A DNA stretch of 64,000 bases from Hyphomicrobium sp. (GTDB lineage: Bacteria > Pseudomonadota > Alphaproteobacteria > Rhizobiales > Hyphomicrobiaceae). The stretch is from assembly GCA_016793445.1 (NCBI GenBank), contig JAEUME010000014.1, positions 36,814 through 100,813 of the forward strand. Reading direction: 5' to 3'. Position 1 is the stretch's first letter. Each line of letters starts with the position of its first letter. The notes below the pieces were generated by a model that was not told the origin of the DNA, ran no database searches, and saw nothing but the letters and a program-made list of their open reading frames with translations. The translations under genes and the position numbers were made by a program. Of this stretch, positions 1-11,200 are shown in pieces.

Positions 1-248
1 ACGTCCATCTCGCCCGTGAGATACGCTGGCGGAGAAAGCACGGACGTTCCTCTGCTCTGACGGAATCGGAAGGCCTCTGGCCGCCCTGAATGAGCCAAGG
101 CATGGGATGGTGCCGGCCCGCCATTTGAGAGATCCCGCAACGCTGGGGTAGCGATACGGTTATTCCCTCCCGCTCCTAGATCCTGCTAAACAGGACGCAT
201 TCATCTCGATGTGTCGATGTTCGTACCAAGGGGTTTCAGAACCAATTC
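1..248. other. Left edge, no gene supported
   Basis: This stretch precedes the AraC-type gene. Two frames are open from the edge for about 60 to 90 bases and could be the tail of a gene lying outside the window, but nothing recognisable is encoded. It presumably contains the promoter of the regulator that follows. Confidence 0.4.
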
Positions 249-1214
249 GTGCTGCCCACAGTAATCAGTTTTGATAAGTATGTCAGCGCGGTGCGGCAGG
301 CCAATGTCCGCTTTGTGCTGACCCAACGCGCCGAGAAGCCATGGTGGCTGGAGTACTATTCCGGGAAGACCACAGATATTCAGTTTGGCAGCGACGGTGG
401 TGCAAGCGTCGCCGACGGCGTGCTAACCGATAATGGATACGCCTTGATTGCACGACACCGGCCGTCGACCACCAGGATTACCTTGAACGGCGATGTGCTC
501 GCTCCAGGAGAGCTGGCCATTCTGCCACCCGGTGGACACTTCATATTCGCTGCAGAAGGTCCGCGGACCTGGTTCTCATTCTGGCTGCCGCGCGAACTCG
601 TTGAGGGACTATCACCGCCTCATTCGCGGCTCGTGCCGCGACTGCGTCAGAAGCGGCCCTGCATCGTGCCAACGAGACCTGAGCTGATGCAAGCTCTCAT
701 AAGCGAGGTTGACGCGCTGCGCGCAACCCACCGTCACGAAGATACGAACGGCGCGCAGAACGGGGAAGCGCGGGTGATGGAGCTTGCGAGCCTCATTTTG
801 TCCGATTGCGGCGTCGGACGCCGCGCCGATCTCGACCCGTCGGCCCTTACGTCATTGGAGATCGTCAGCAGCGCTTTGCTTCTGCTTCACGGCGAGGGAG
901 AGCTGGAGAGCGTTTACGTGGAAGACTTGGCGCGGGCCGCAAGGGTTCATACGCGGACGTTGCTGCGCGCATTTCATCGCGTTGTGGGAATGGGGCCCAT
1001 TCGCTACCTGAAGTTCCGGCAGCTCAACGCGATCAGGCGGGAGCTGCTGACATGCCCGGGGCCGGACACGACGGTTACCGGCATCGTGTACGCGGCCGGA
1101 GGGAGCGATCTGGGGCGCATTTCGGCTGCCTACAAAGACCTTTTCGGTGAGCTGCCCTCTGAGACTTTGCGCGCGGCGACTGCGGGAATGACCTGCAAGA
1201 AGGTACGGTCCTGA
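249..1214 (+). CDS. AraC-family transcriptional regulator
   Basis: A 321-residue protein with a C-terminal AraC-type double helix-turn-helix (about residues 205-310). The segment VYVEDLARAARVHTRTLLR is the first recognition helix region, and GMGPIRYLKFRQLNAIRREL is the linker and second HTH typical of the family. The N-terminal ~190 residues resemble the effector-binding cupin-like half of AbpB/FeaR-type regulators but have no clear signature, so the ligand is unknown. The start is a GTG. The next gene on the same strand, a DUF1254 protein 240 bp downstream, is a plausible target, which is inference from position only. Confidence 0.85.
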   Translation: MLPTVISFDKYVSAVRQANVRFVLTQRAEKPWWLEYYSGKTTDIQFGSDGGASVADGVLTDNGYALIARHRPSTTRITLNGDVLAPGELAILPPGGHFIFAAEGPRTWFSFWLPRELVEGLSPPHSRLVPRLRQKRPCIVPTRPELMQALISEVDALRATHRHEDTNGAQNGEARVMELASLILSDCGVGRRADLDPSALTSLEIVSSALLLLHGEGELESVYVEDLARAARVHTRTLLRAFHRVVGMGPIRYLKFRQLNAIRRELLTCPGPDTTVTGIVYAAGGSDLGRISAAYKDLFGELPSETLRAATAGMTCKKVRS

Positions 1215-1454
1215 ATGCTGTGCCCCGCAAACCAAGGCTTTAGCCATGGAAACCGGGTCAGGGAGGGCACGGCCGGCTTGGTTTGATGAGATTCACGGCC
1301 GACTCTTAATCAACTCGCGACGCCAGCCTGCAAGGCTCACGTCACTGCCGACGCCCCTGCTGATGCGTCGTGTCTGTATTTACATAGACAAGTTCCTTCA
1401 AGTTCTCTGAATTACCCATTTTCATTTGGATTCATTTGGAAGGTTTCGAACGCC

Positions 1455-2897
1455 ATGAACATCACGCGCCGCGATGCACTGGGTGCTTTTTCGCTTTTTA
1501 CCACGACGGCTGTCGGAGCGACCGCCTTTGGATCGACGGCCTGGGCCTGGGATGGCCCTCTCGTTGACCTCATTCGAGGCGGCGAAGACTTCGCCATCGC
1601 CTTGGACGCCTACATTTACGGCTATCCGCTCGTGACGATGGAATTGACAAAACGCGTCATGACGAACGTCGCGAAGCCCGAGGGCACGCGCGCGCCGCAG
1701 GGTCAAGTCATCAAACTGCGGGCCTACCCCGATGCGACCTTCCGCGATGTCACCGCGCCCAATGCGGACACGCTTTACACGACCTCATTCTTCGATGTCG
1801 GCGACGAGCCGTGGGTCTTGAGCATTCCCGATATGAAAGGGAGATACTTCCTTCTGCCCTTCTTGAGCGGATGGACAGACGTGTTCGAGGTTCCCGGCAC
1901 CCGGACCACTGGCACGCAGGCTCAGACCTTCCTCATCACCGGCCCCAACTGGTCGGGAACGGTACCGGCAGGGATGTCCCAGCTCAAAGCACCGACGAGC
2001 ATCGTGTGGTTGCTCGGCCGCATCTATTGCACCGGGACCCCAGAGGACTATGCGGCCGTGCACGCGCTGCAGGATCAGTTCAAGCTGCAGCCGCTCAGCA
2101 CCTACGGCAAGGACTACGTGCCGCCGGCGGGGAAGGTCGATCCGTCGATCGACATGAAAACGTCTGTGCGCGACCAAGTCAACGATCTGTCGTCCGTCGA
2201 GTACTTCACACTGCTGGCGCAACTCTTGAAAAGGAATCCCCCATCTGCGGCTGACGCCCCGGCGCTCGAGAAGTTCGCGCGCATCGGCCTCATTCCCGGG
2301 CAGGATTTCGATCCGAAATTTGTCGAGAGCCGCTGGGAGGCCCATCTCCCAAAACTGGCACAAAGCCGAATTCTTCTCCATTTCATGTCCAGAGACGGAG
2401 ATATGTCACGCGTGAATGGCTGGACGTACACGACGAAGGCCGGCGTTTACGGCACAAACTACCTTCAACGCGCGCTTGTGACGTACATCGGCCTTGGTGC
2501 CAATCGTCCGCAGGATGCCATCTATCCGACGTCGATAAAGCCTTCGCTTCTGACAAGCTACGAGGGAACAAACAAATATACGATGCGCTTCGAGAAAGGT
2601 CAGCTGCCGCCGGTCAAGGGCTTCTGGTCGCTCACGATGTACGATGAAGACATGTTCTTCGTCGCCAATCCCATCAACCGCTACTCGATGAGCATCCGGA
2701 CCAACCCGAAGTTCGAGGACGACGGATCACTCGTGATCTACATCCAGAACGAGAGCCCGGGAGCCGGCAAGGAAGCAAATTGGCTGCCCGCACCGAAGGG
2801 CAAGTTCAGCCTGATGTTGCGCTTGTACTGGCCCGATGAGAGCCAGCCTTCAATCATCGACGGCTCCTGGGTCATCCCGCCCGTCAAGCGTATTTGA
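1455..2897 (+). CDS. Tat-exported DUF1254/DUF1214 domain protein
   Basis: A 480-residue protein starting with a twin-arginine signal (TRRDALG at residues 4-10, then a hydrophobic stretch and AWA cleavage region). The mature part has the DUF1254 module (about 45-180, with the APNADTLYT motif) and the DUF1214 module (about 360-470, with GFWSLTMYD and NRYSM). Proteins of this family are periplasmic and of unresolved biochemical function. Members occur in many proteobacteria, often next to regulators or oxidoreductases. The start has a GGAAGG ribosome site. A tandem 10-mer (TTCATTTGGA twice, 1421-1440) lies just upstream in the leader. Confidence 0.88.
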   Translation: MNITRRDALGAFSLFTTTAVGATAFGSTAWAWDGPLVDLIRGGEDFAIALDAYIYGYPLVTMELTKRVMTNVAKPEGTRAPQGQVIKLRAYPDATFRDVTAPNADTLYTTSFFDVGDEPWVLSIPDMKGRYFLLPFLSGWTDVFEVPGTRTTGTQAQTFLITGPNWSGTVPAGMSQLKAPTSIVWLLGRIYCTGTPEDYAAVHALQDQFKLQPLSTYGKDYVPPAGKVDPSIDMKTSVRDQVNDLSSVEYFTLLAQLLKRNPPSAADAPALEKFARIGLIPGQDFDPKFVESRWEAHLPKLAQSRILLHFMSRDGDMSRVNGWTYTTKAGVYGTNYLQRALVTYIGLGANRPQDAIYPTSIKPSLLTSYEGTNKYTMRFEKGQLPPVKGFWSLTMYDEDMFFVANPINRYSMSIRTNPKFEDDGSLVIYIQNESPGAGKEANWLPAPKGKFSLMLRLYWPDESQPSIIDGSWVIPPVKRI

Positions 2898-2958
2898 CGC
2901 CTCGCCTCTCCGGCGCATATTGGCTGCCTGCCGATGAGAGTTCCGAACGTCGACAGCA

Positions 2959-3066
2959 CTAGAGCCGTTCCGGTTTTGATGGAACCGCGGAACGGCTCTA
3001 GGCTTTCTGTTTGCCGTGCTTTCTATTGGGAGGACCGGGTCCCCACTTTTCCGCAAAGCACTCTAG
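2959..3066. repeat. Palindromic intergenic element, copy 1
   Basis: A 108-bp element bounded by CTAG at both ends. One half (2959-3001) is a near-perfect hairpin with arms CTAGAGCCGTTCCG and CGGAACGGCTCTAG. The other end carries CCACTTTTCCGCAAAGCACTCTAG-type sequence. A second copy lies inverted at 20541-20647, with both ends nearly identical and the middle diverged. Such mosaic elements are common between genes in Hyphomicrobiales. This copy overlaps the end of the minus-strand kinase gene and supplies its TAG stop codon (3063-3065). Confidence 0.85.
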
Positions 3067-4931
3067 TTACCGGCAGGTGCTTTTTGGCACTGCCCGAGTA
3101 TTGATCGCAGATCGCGCACCTCATAAGGCTTGTTGATGCGGTGTGCGTCTCTCAAGATCGATGGCAGGCTGTCAAGATCATTGAACCCGGTCGCAAGCAC
3201 AAATGGAATGTTTTGTGCCACGAGGCACTCCGCAATCGGACTGCTGTCGGCTGCGCCCAGATTTACATCCAGGACAGCAAAATCGAACCCGCCTCTTTGC
3301 GCGAGCTCCATTCCTTTTTGAAATGTCGTGGCCGGTCCAATGACTTTGTGCCCGTCATCCTCCAAGTCCATCTGGATTTGCATCGCAACCAGGGGCTCGT
3401 CCTCGACAATCAGAATTGACAGACTTGCGTCGTTCGCAGTTGGAGACTGCGCCCTTGGTTCGTGAACAGGCGGATCGAAAGCCTGCGCTTCAAAAGCAGG
3501 TTCGACAATGGCGCCGCGAAGCTGGAACACAAACCCCTCTTGCCGAAACTCCCAGCTTGCATCTCCGCCGAGGTCGGATCTTGCTGTTTCCAGAACCGAT
3601 AAGCCGAATCCACGGCGATCTGACTTCGACACCTTGGGGCCTCCCCGTTCGGACCACGCAAACTTGAAGCTGTCTTCGCCTTCTGACGCGCTCCAGATCA
3701 CCGTTACTTGTCCACCCGATGCCGACAGGGCTCCGTGCTTGACTGCGTTTGTCGCAAGTTCGTGAAGCAGAAGCGCCAGGCTCTGGGCCGGCCTTGCAGG
3801 CAACAGAACCGGCGTACCTTCGGTGATGATATTTGGGTGGCGTCCTGACATAAACGGAGCGAGCGCCGTGCGAACGAGTTCATGCATGGGTGCCGCCGTC
3901 CAATTGCCACGCCTTAACAAATCATGAGCCGCAGCCATTGCCCTCAGCCGTTCGGTGAGCTCGGCAACAAACTGGGGCACGCTTGTCGCGTTCGCACTTG
4001 AAAGGCGCGCCATCGCAAGAACATTCGCAAGAACGTTCTTAACGCGATGATCGAGTTCGGCCATCAAGTGACGTTGATGCTCCTCCGCGCGCTTGTGGTG
4101 GTCGATGTCGAGGAATGTTCCCAACACCCGCTGGTCCTGTTCTCCAGCGTTGCCAAACGCACGGGCCCGGTTCAAAACCCAGAAAGTGGAACCTCTGTTT
4201 CCAGTGAAGCGGAACTCCACTTCGGTTTCCGTCTCGGGAGACGTTTCCAGTCTAAGGCTGCGTTCTGCGACTGTGCGCTCTTCGGGATGGACGTGTCCCA
4301 GGAACTCCGAAAGCGTGATTGACCTGGAATCTTCCAGGCCGAGCACTTGCGCTGCATTGGCGGTCAAATAGATGATGCCGTTGCTGGCGTCATACTCGTA
4401 GCTGGCAAACCTGGCGGCCTCACTCGCCAGCCGCAGTCGCTCTTCACTCTGATGCAGGGCACGGCCGGACATTTCGAGATCTCGGGTCCGTTCGAAGACG
4501 CGCTGTTCCAATTGCTCGTTGAGCTCCTGGAGAAGGTGCGTCTTTCGATAGAGCTCGACAAAGATCTTCACCTTCGACAGCAGAATTTCCGGAACAACCG
4601 GCACCGGGACGTAATCGACGGCGCCGGTCTCATAGCCGCGTATCAGGTCGCTTTCATTCATCCGCACGCCGGAAACAAATATGATCGCAGTACGTTCGTG
4701 CCGCGGATGTTGCCTGATAATCGATGCAAGCTCGAAGCCGTCGATGTCCGGGAGACAGACGTCCATCAAGATCAACGCCACGTCGGTTTTCACGAGAATA
4801 GCAAGTGCCTCGCTCGCGGTTTGAGCTTTAATCAGCGTTTCCCCGAGGGAACTGAGGATGCTCTCGTAGGCGAGCAGCTTGCCAGGCTGGTCATCAACGA
4901 GGAGAATTTGGACTGGCTTCAGATCGCTCAT
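3063..4931 (-). CDS. Receiver-PAS-HWE histidine kinase-receiver hybrid protein
   Basis: A 622-residue soluble signalling protein. Order of domains: an N-terminal response regulator receiver (about 6-125, phospho-acceptor Asp57), a coiled coil (125-165), a PAS domain (170-285), an HWE/HisKA_2 dimerisation region with His295 (ELDHRVKN), an ATPase domain with N-box LLHELATNAVKHGALS, and a C-terminal receiver (about 500-618, LDVNLG). The first receiver has VPVPV where most receivers have a Lys-Pro, so its switching may differ. No membrane segment is seen. It follows the multi-HAMP kinase by 13 bp with a G-rich ribosome site, so the two are probably co-transcribed and may form one phosphorelay. 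Input signal is unknown. Confidence 0.9.
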   Translation of the reverse strand: MSDLKPVQILLVDDQPGKLLAYESILSSLGETLIKAQTASEALAILVKTDVALILMDVCLPDIDGFELASIIRQHPRHERTAIIFVSGVRMNESDLIRGYETGAVDYVPVPVVPEILLSKVKIFVELYRKTHLLQELNEQLEQRVFERTRDLEMSGRALHQSEERLRLASEAARFASYEYDASNGIIYLTANAAQVLGLEDSRSITLSEFLGHVHPEERTVAERSLRLETSPETETEVEFRFTGNRGSTFWVLNRARAFGNAGEQDQRVLGTFLDIDHHKRAEEHQRHLMAELDHRVKNVLANVLAMARLSSANATSVPQFVAELTERLRAMAAAHDLLRRGNWTAAPMHELVRTALAPFMSGRHPNIITEGTPVLLPARPAQSLALLLHELATNAVKHGALSASGGQVTVIWSASEGEDSFKFAWSERGGPKVSKSDRRGFGLSVLETARSDLGGDASWEFRQEGFVFQLRGAIVEPAFEAQAFDPPVHEPRAQSPTANDASLSILIVEDEPLVAMQIQMDLEDDGHKVIGPATTFQKGMELAQRGGFDFAVLDVNLGAADSSPIAECLVAQNIPFVLATGFNDLDSLPSILRDAHRINKPYEVRDLRSILGQCQKAPAGN

Positions 4932-4944
4932 CTTGAGGCCCCCC

Positions 4945-7900
4945 TCACCTATGAATCCACATCCGCAGGACAGAAAGGAGCTGGTCGGTATCGACGGGCT
5001 TGGCCAGATACTCCGACGCTCCTGCCTCCAGACATTTTTCTCGATCGCCTTTCATCGCTTTGGCCGTCAAGGCGATGATTGGCAATCTGCTGTGCTTCGG
5101 GTTTGTCCGGATCTGCATCATGGTCTGGTAGCCATCCATCTCCGGCATCATGATATCCATGAGTACGATCGCGGTGTCCTGCGTTGCTTCCAGAAGTTCG
5201 ATCGCCTCACGGCCTGTGTTTGCGGTGAGGACCCGCATGTTGCAGCGTTCCAATACGCTGCTCAGAGCGAAGATGTTGCGAGGATCGTCGTCGACGACCA
5301 GCACGGTCCGGCCGGCTAGGATATCGTTACTTGCATGCAGACGGCTTATGAGGTTCTGTTTTGTGATCGGCAGCTCGCTGATGACGCGATGCAGAAAGAT
5401 GGATGTCTCGTCCAAAAGACGTTCTGGTGATTCAACCCCCTTCACGACGACTCGCCGCGCCATCGCGCCGACGTGCTGGTGCTCCTCCGGCGTCAATGCG
5501 CGCCCGGTGAAGACCACGACCGGAATCTCTGCCAGTGCTGCATCACGGTACATGGCTTCGAGGACCGCGAAGCCGCTCATATCTGGCAGGCTCAAATCAA
5601 GCACCACACAGTCGATGGGCTGCGTGCGCAATCTTTCCAGTGCACTGTTGCCGTCTTCGGCTGTCGTCAGCTCTATGTCGTCGTGACCCAAAAGTTCAGC
5701 TATGCTGCGTCGTTCCGCGGCGTTCTCCTCCACGACGAGCAGCCGCTTGGCGGGTGTGGCGGCAAAGCTCATGACCCGCTGCAATGCCGACGTGAGATCC
5801 TGCACTGACGATGGCTTGGAGACAAAAGCATAGGCGCCTCGGCTTAGCCCGTGCTGGCGGTCGTCATCGAGAGTCGTGATCTGGACAGGGATATGACGCG
5901 TGAGCGGATTGCGTTTGAGATGAGAAAGAACAGTCCAGCCGAGCATGTCGGGAAGGAAGATGTCGAGTGAGATGGCTGTTGGGTTGTGGTCGGCTGCAAG
6001 CGACAGAGCCTCGCTGCCGCGACCGGTCACGATGACCTTGAAATCCAGGGAGCGAGCGACATTGATCAGGATACGAGCGAAATTCGGGTCATCCTCGACA
6101 ATGAGGAGGAGCTTGTCGCCAGGCTTCAACGTGTCTCGATCATCTTCGATGCGCTCGACTTCGTGATCGTGGGCAGCCGAGAGTTCGGTTGTCTTGCCGG
6201 AAGCGCGCACTTGCCGGGCAGGCACGCTCGCAGGTTCGCTGTATCGCAAAGGCAGATAAAGCGTAAATGTACTTCCAACACCCGGCTCGCTCTCCAAGGT
6301 TATTTCTCCACCAAGCAGATGTGACAGCTCCCGGCTAATGGCCAGTCCGAGCCCTGTGCCGCCATATTTGCGGCTCGTGCTCGCATCTGCCTGCTGAAAT
6401 GCTTCGAAGACGAGTTTCTGCTTTTCTGGAGAAATGCCGATCCCGGTGTCGTGCACTGCAAAGGCCACTACGACCGGCGCTTCCGCAAGCGTCGGGCTAT
6501 CAGGGCTCCATCCGGATCGTGCCATCCTCACGCCTAGGCTTACGCGTCCGTCCGCTGTAAACTTGAACGCGTTGGAAAGCAGATTTTTCAAGACCTGCTG
6601 CAGGCGCTTGGAGTCCGTGTAGATCGTGCGCCCCAGATCGCCGTCGAGCGCCAGGTCGAAAGAAACGTGACGCCGCTCTGCCTCGTGCCGGAAGGGCCGA
6701 GCGACCGACTCAAGAAGGCTCGTGAAGTAGACTTCTTCGGCCTCCACCGACACGGTTCCGGATTCGATCTTGGATAGATCAAGGATGTCGCTGATGAGAT
6801 TGAGAAGGTCGCTGCCTGCCGCGTAGATTGTTCTGGCATATTCCACTTGCCGTTCTGTCAGGTTGCGGTCCGGATTGTCGGTCAGTTGCTGGCCGAGGAT
6901 CAGTATGGAATTCAGCGGTGTGCGCAGCTCGTGAGACATGTTGGCCAGGAACTCGGACTTATAGCGTGACGTGAGGGTCAATTCCGAAGCCTTCTCCTCG
7001 ATAGCGCGGCGGGCTTGATCGATTTCCTCGTTCTTCCGTTCCACCTCGACGTTGCGCTCGGCGAGTTGCTGGGCCTTTTGCTCCAACTGCTCGTTGGTCT
7101 GCTGCAACTCGGCCTGCTGCGCCTGGAGCTCGGCGGCAAGATTTTGCGACTGAGTGAGCAATTCCTCGGTTTGCATAGTCGCTTCAATGCTATTCAAGAC
7201 TATGCCGATGTTCGATGTGAGCTGCTCAAGAAACGTCAGCTGGGCTTGCTCAAAATCGTGAAGCGATGCGAGCGAGATCACCGCTTTGATCTGCTCCTCG
7301 AACATAACGGGGAACACTATTACGCTCTTGGGCAAGGCCTTCAATAAGCCCGCGTCGATCGGGGTAACATCAATGGGAAGTTCACGGATGACGATCCGCT
7401 TCTTGTCGACGGCGCATTGACCTATGAGGCCGGTGCCTAGCGGCAAGACAGGCACGAAGCCTCGTTCGTTCTCGCTGGCGTACTGCGCGAGTAACCGCAA
7501 TTGACCCTCAGATTCGTTGGTCATCTGGTAGATGACACCTTGTTGGGCATTGACGAGAGGTACGAGCTCGGAGAGCAGCTTACGGCCGACAGTGGCCAAG
7601 TCACGTTGCCCCTGAAGCATACTCGTGAAGCGAGCAAGGTTTGTCTTCAACCAATCCTGTTCGTTGTTGCGCTCCGTCGTGAGGCGCAGATTTCCGATCA
7701 TGGTATTGATGTAGTCCTTGAGCTCGGCGACCTCGCCGCGCGCTTCGACCTGAATGGACCGCGTAAGATCGCCCGTGGTCACTGCTGTGGCCACTTCGGC
7801 AATCGCACGGACTTGGTTGGTAAGGTTCTCCGCCAGCAGGTTCACGTTGCCTGTGAGATCCTTCCAGGTGCCCGAGGCTCCAGGGACATTCGCTTGCCCA

Positions 7901-10644
7901 CCCAGCCGCCCATCGACGCCCACCTCGCGTGCGACCGTCGTGACCTGATCGGCAAAGATCGCCAGCGTCTCGGTCATCGCGTTGATCGTTTCTGCGAGCG
8001 CCGCAACCTCACCTTTGGATTTGACGGTCAACTTCTGCTTGAGGTCGCCCTCCGCGACGGCTGTCACAACCTTGACGATACCGCGAACCTGTTCGGTAAG
8101 GTTTGCAGCCATGATGTTCACTGTATCGGTAAGGTCTTTCCACGTTCCGGCAACGCCGGGCACGGCGGCCTGGCCGCCGAGCTTGCCCTCGGTGCCGACT
8201 TCGCGCGCCACGCGCGTCACTTCGGATGCGAAGGCATTGAGCTGATCCACCATCGTATTGATGGTGTTCTTGAGCTCCAGAATTTCGCCCTTCACATCGA
8301 CGGTGATTTTACGTGACAGATCACCGCGAGCCACCGCCGTGGTAACTTCGGCGATATTGCGTACCTGCGTTGTGAGGTTGGCGGCAAGCAGATTGACGTT
8401 GTCGGTGAGGTCCTTCCATGTACCAGCGACACCCGGAACGACGGCTTGACCGCCGAGGCGGCCAAGAGTGCCAACTTCGCGTGCGACACGGGTCACTTCC
8501 GCCGCAAACGATCGCAACTGCTCTACCATTGTGTTAAGCGTTTCCTTGAGCAGCAGAATTTCACCGCGCACGTCGACCGTTATTTTCTTGGAAAGATCGC
8601 CATTTGCGATTGCTGTTGCGACTTCCGCGATGTTGCGGACCTGGGCTGTCAGGTTGCCCGCCATGAAATTCACGTTGTCGGTAAGATCTTTCCATGTACC
8701 CGCGACGCCTGGAACTTGGGCCTGGCCTCCGAGCTTGCCCTCGGTGCCGACTTCGCGCGCCACGCGCGTCACTTCGGAAGCGAAAGCGTTGAGCTGATCG
8801 ACCATCGTGTTGATGGTATTTTTGAGTTCGAGAATTTCGCCCTTCACATCCACCGTGATCTTGCGCGAGAGGTCTCCGCGCGCCACGGCTGTGGTCACCT
8901 CGGCGATATTGCGGACCTGTGCAGTGAGGTTTGACGCCATCGAATTGACGTTGTCGGTGAGGTCCTTCCATGTCCCAGCCACACCAGGGACTTGAGCCTG
9001 CCCGCCAAGCTTGCCCTCCGTGCCGACTTCCCGCGCGACGCGGGTCACCTCGCCGGCGAACGCATTCAGCTGGTCGACCATCGTATTGATGGTCTGCTTG
9101 AGTTCGAGGACTTCTCCACGGACGTCGACGTCAATTTTCTTCGAAAGGTCGCCGTTTGCGATGGCAGTGGAGACCTCGGCGATATCGCGGACCTGAGTCG
9201 TAAGATTGGAGGCCATCGAGTTGACACTGTCGGTGAGATCCTTCCAGGTGCCCGCCACGCCACGCACGTCAGCCTGGCCGCCGAGCCGGCCTTCCGTGCC
9301 AACCTCGCGCGCAACGCGCGTCACTTCGGAGGCGAACGCGTTAAGCTGGTCCACCATTGTATTTATCGTTTCTTTCAGGCGAAGGATTTCGCCAGAAACG
9401 TTGACAGTGATCTTCTTTGACAAGTCGCCGCTTGCGATGGCTGTTGCGACTTCTGCGATATTGCGGACCTGGCCAGTGAGGTTGCCAGCCATCGAGTTGA
9501 CGTTGTCAGTCAAGTCCTTCCACGTGCCGGCCACGCCGGGCACGACGGCTTGCCCTCCCAACTGGCCTTCCGTGCCGACTTCCCGGGCTACACGCGTGAC
9601 TTCGGAGGCGAATGAGTTGAGCTGGTCGACCATCGTGTTGATGGTATTCTTGAGTTCGAGAATTTCGCCCTTCACGTCGACGGTAATCTTGCGCGAAAGA
9701 TCGCCGCGCGCCACAGCCGTCGTGACCTCGGCAATATTGCGAACTTGGGTCGTAAGGTTTGCAGCAAGCAGGTTGACGTTGTCGGTGAGATCTTTCCATG
9801 TCCCGCCGACGCCCGGCACCACGGCCTGACCGCCGAGACGTCCCTCGGTTCCCACTTCACGGGCGACGCGCGTGACCTCGGCGGCGAAAGAGCGCAACTG
9901 ATCGACCATCGTATTGATGGCTTCCTTGAGCTGCAGGATCTCGCCGCGGACATCAACCGTGATTTTCTTTGAAAGATCGCCGTTCGCAACAGCTATTGTC
10001 ACCTCGGAGATGTTGCGCACTTGGGCTGTCAGGTTTGAGGCCATGGAGTTGACGCTCTCGGTGAGGTCTTTCCATACTCCCGTTACCTCTCGAACCTGGG
10101 CCTGACCGCCCAGTTTTCCATCCGTGCCGACTTCGCGCGCAACTCGGGTCACTTCAGACGTGAACACCGACAATTGCTTGATCATCGTGTTCACGATCGT
10201 GGCTGACCGCAAGAATTCGCCTTGCAAAGGCCGTCCATCGACATCAAGCCGCATCGGCTGGAGCAGATCGCCGCGCGCTACCGCCTCGATCGTGCGCGTT
10301 ACCTCCGTTGTGGGCCAGAGCAGGTCGTCAATGAGAGCATTTACAGACTCTTCCATGTCCGCCCAAGCTCCGGTGGCCAGTCCCAGATTAATCCGCTGAC
10401 GCGTGCGTCCTTGTTTTCCGACAACGACGCCGACGCGTTCCAGTTGAGCCGCCATTTGCTGATTGGCTGTCACGATCTGGTTGAAGATATCGCTGACCTT
10501 CCCCAATACGCCGTCCCATTCGGCCGGCAAGCGTGCAGAAAAGTCGCCGTCCCGGACAGCTTGCAGTGCTTGAGCAAGAATCAGGTGTTCTGGCTGAGCG
10601 GGGCTTTTCGAGATCACGGCTCCAGCATCAATTTCATCGGACAT
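4945..10644 (-). CDS. Multi-HAMP hybrid sensor histidine kinase with three receivers
   Basis: A very large (1899 residues) cytoplasmic kinase. It has divergent HAMP modules at about 20-169 and nine tandem 92-residue HAMP units (170-997). A GAF domain (about 1010-1155), a coiled coil (1160-1225) and HisKA with His1238 ([10 protein letters not shown]) follow. Then come an ATPase domain (about 1340-1465, [16 protein letters not shown]) and three receivers (about 1507-1625, 1632-1755 and 1778-1899). This is the arrangement of fungal group III (Nik1-type) kinases and their bacterial relatives, which sense osmotic or other stress without a membrane anchor. The chosen ATG has a GGGGGA ribosome site. 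An upstream in-frame start at 10728 would add 28 residues but has no such site. Confidence 0.9.
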   Translation of the reverse strand: MSDEIDAGAVISKSPAQPEHLILAQALQAVRDGDFSARLPAEWDGVLGKVSDIFNQIVTANQQMAAQLERVGVVVGKQGRTRQRINLGLATGAWADMEESVNALIDDLLWPTTEVTRTIEAVARGDLLQPMRLDVDGRPLQGEFLRSATIVNTMIKQLSVFTSEVTRVAREVGTDGKLGGQAQVREVTGVWKDLTESVNSMASNLTAQVRNISEVTIAVANGDLSKKITVDVRGEILQLKEAINTMVDQLRSFAAEVTRVAREVGTEGRLGGQAVVPGVGGTWKDLTDNVNLLAANLTTQVRNIAEVTTAVARGDLSRKITVDVKGEILELKNTINTMVDQLNSFASEVTRVAREVGTEGQLGGQAVVPGVAGTWKDLTDNVNSMAGNLTGQVRNIAEVATAIASGDLSKKITVNVSGEILRLKETINTMVDQLNAFASEVTRVAREVGTEGRLGGQADVRGVAGTWKDLTDSVNSMASNLTTQVRDIAEVSTAIANGDLSKKIDVDVRGEVLELKQTINTMVDQLNAFAGEVTRVAREVGTEGKLGGQAQVPGVAGTWKDLTDNVNSMASNLTAQVRNIAEVTTAVARGDLSRKITVDVKGEILELKNTINTMVDQLNAFASEVTRVAREVGTEGKLGGQAQVPGVAGTWKDLTDNVNFMAGNLTAQVRNIAEVATAIANGDLSKKITVDVRGEILLLKETLNTMVEQLRSFAAEVTRVAREVGTLGRLGGQAVVPGVAGTWKDLTDNVNLLAANLTTQVRNIAEVTTAVARGDLSRKITVDVKGEILELKNTINTMVDQLNAFASEVTRVAREVGTEGKLGGQAAVPGVAGTWKDLTDTVNIMAANLTEQVRGIVKVVTAVAEGDLKQKLTVKSKGEVAALAETINAMTETLAIFADQVTTVAREVGVDGRLGGQANVPGASGTWKDLTGNVNLLAENLTNQVRAIAEVATAVTTGDLTRSIQVEARGEVAELKDYINTMIGNLRLTTERNNEQDWLKTNLARFTSMLQGQRDLATVGRKLLSELVPLVNAQQGVIYQMTNESEGQLRLLAQYASENERGFVPVLPLGTGLIGQCAVDKKRIVIRELPIDVTPIDAGLLKALPKSVIVFPVMFEEQIKAVISLASLHDFEQAQLTFLEQLTSNIGIVLNSIEATMQTEELLTQSQNLAAELQAQQAELQQTNEQLEQKAQQLAERNVEVERKNEEIDQARRAIEEKASELTLTSRYKSEFLANMSHELRTPLNSILILGQQLTDNPDRNLTERQVEYARTIYAAGSDLLNLISDILDLSKIESGTVSVEAEEVYFTSLLESVARPFRHEAERRHVSFDLALDGDLGRTIYTDSKRLQQVLKNLLSNAFKFTADGRVSLGVRMARSGWSPDSPTLAEAPVVVAFAVHDTGIGISPEKQKLVFEAFQQADASTSRKYGGTGLGLAISRELSHLLGGEITLESEPGVGSTFTLYLPLRYSEPASVPARQVRASGKTTELSAAHDHEVERIEDDRDTLKPGDKLLLIVEDDPNFARILINVARSLDFKVIVTGRGSEALSLAADHNPTAISLDIFLPDMLGWTVLSHLKRNPLTRHIPVQITTLDDDRQHGLSRGAYAFVSKPSSVQDLTSALQRVMSFAATPAKRLLVVEENAAERRSIAELLGHDDIELTTAEDGNSALERLRTQPIDCVVLDLSLPDMSGFAVLEAMYRDAALAEIPVVVFTGRALTPEEHQHVGAMARRVVVKGVESPERLLDETSIFLHRVISELPITKQNLISRLHASNDILAGRTVLVVDDDPRNIFALSSVLERCNMRVLTANTGREAIELLEATQDTAIVLMDIMMPEMDGYQTMMQIRTNPKHSRLPIIALTAKAMKGDREKCLEAGASEYLAKPVDTDQLLSVLRMWIHR
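7654..10137 (-). repeat. Nine tandem 276-bp HAMP-coding units
   Basis: Nine head-to-tail units of exactly 92 codons, each starting with REVG and ending around EVTRVA, lie inside the large kinase gene. Units 2, 5 and 7 share almost identical second halves ([20 protein letters not shown] followed by the same [18 protein letters not shown]), while units 3, 4 and 6 share a different version with ANGDLSKK or ASGDLSKK. The eighth and ninth units are the most diverged. This pattern suggests duplication followed by gene conversion. Confidence 0.9.
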
Positions 10645-11005
10645 ACTATCCCCCGAAACGCACTCCCCGAGGGTGAGGCGCATACGTTCACGATCCTGGC
10701 TGACCGGTGCCGAACGAAAGCCGCCCAATTAAGTTCCAATAGTCGGCCAGAAAAATTTTGCGGTTCGGCAATCGTGGACCGGAGTACGACGCGGCCGCGG
10801 CCACTTGGATCGCCGGTATGCTGTCAAATGACGGCGTTGGCGGCATCGCGTTTCGTGAACGCATTCAATAGAAAGTGCAGCCGCTGTTGCACGCTAAAAG
10901 GAGGCCAAAGCAGTAATCGCAACGCCTTTGGAGCAAATTCTCCGAGCGGAACTAATGCAGCCCCCTGCCGTTTACTTTGTGTTCAATGTCCAACAGGAGT
11001 TCGAG
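10645..11005. other. Divergent intergenic region
   Basis: About 360 bp between the large kinase (minus) and a small protein gene (plus). It presumably carries both promoters. The upstream in-frame extension of the kinase (10645-10728) falls here and is considered non-coding. No convincing consensus promoter or structured RNA was recognised. Confidence 0.4.
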
Positions 11006-11179
11006 ATGAGCAACAACGACCGGCAGCAACAGGGCGGCCAGCATCAATCCGACGAGCGTCGTGACCCCAACAAGCAGCAGACCCAAGAAGGCGGCAAGAA
11101 CAAGCAACAGGGCGGCGCTCCCGACCAGAACGAGAGGAGCCCCGACAAGTCGAAGGGCGGCTCGGACCAGCGCCAGTGA
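11006..11179 (+). CDS. Small hydrophilic Gln/Gly/Lys-rich protein
   Basis: A 57-residue protein, MSNNDRQQQGG..., made almost wholly of Q, G, N, D, K, S, R and P with no hydrophobic core, so it should be intrinsically disordered. The start has a good ribosome site (CAGGAG, 8 bases upstream) and the gene is followed 22 bp later by a strong terminator, which supports its being real and monocistronic. It resembles in composition the small stress-induced hydrophilic proteins of bacteria, but no family is recognised with certainty. Function is unknown. Confidence 0.7.
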   Translation: MSNNDRQQQGGQHQSDERRDPNKQQTQEGGKNKQQGGAPDQNERSPDKSKGGSDQRQ

Positions 11180-11200
11180 AATTCCGAAAATGCAAGGCAA

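Noticed and set aside
7501..9420. Several long plus-strand reading frames opposite the HAMP array
   Set aside because: They repeat with the 276-bp period of the array, have biased low-complexity composition, and mirror the conserved minus-strand protein.
7654..10137. Regular repeats that might be taken for a CRISPR-like or satellite array
   Set aside because: The period of 276 bp is an exact multiple of three, translates into HAMP domains and lies inside one uninterrupted gene.
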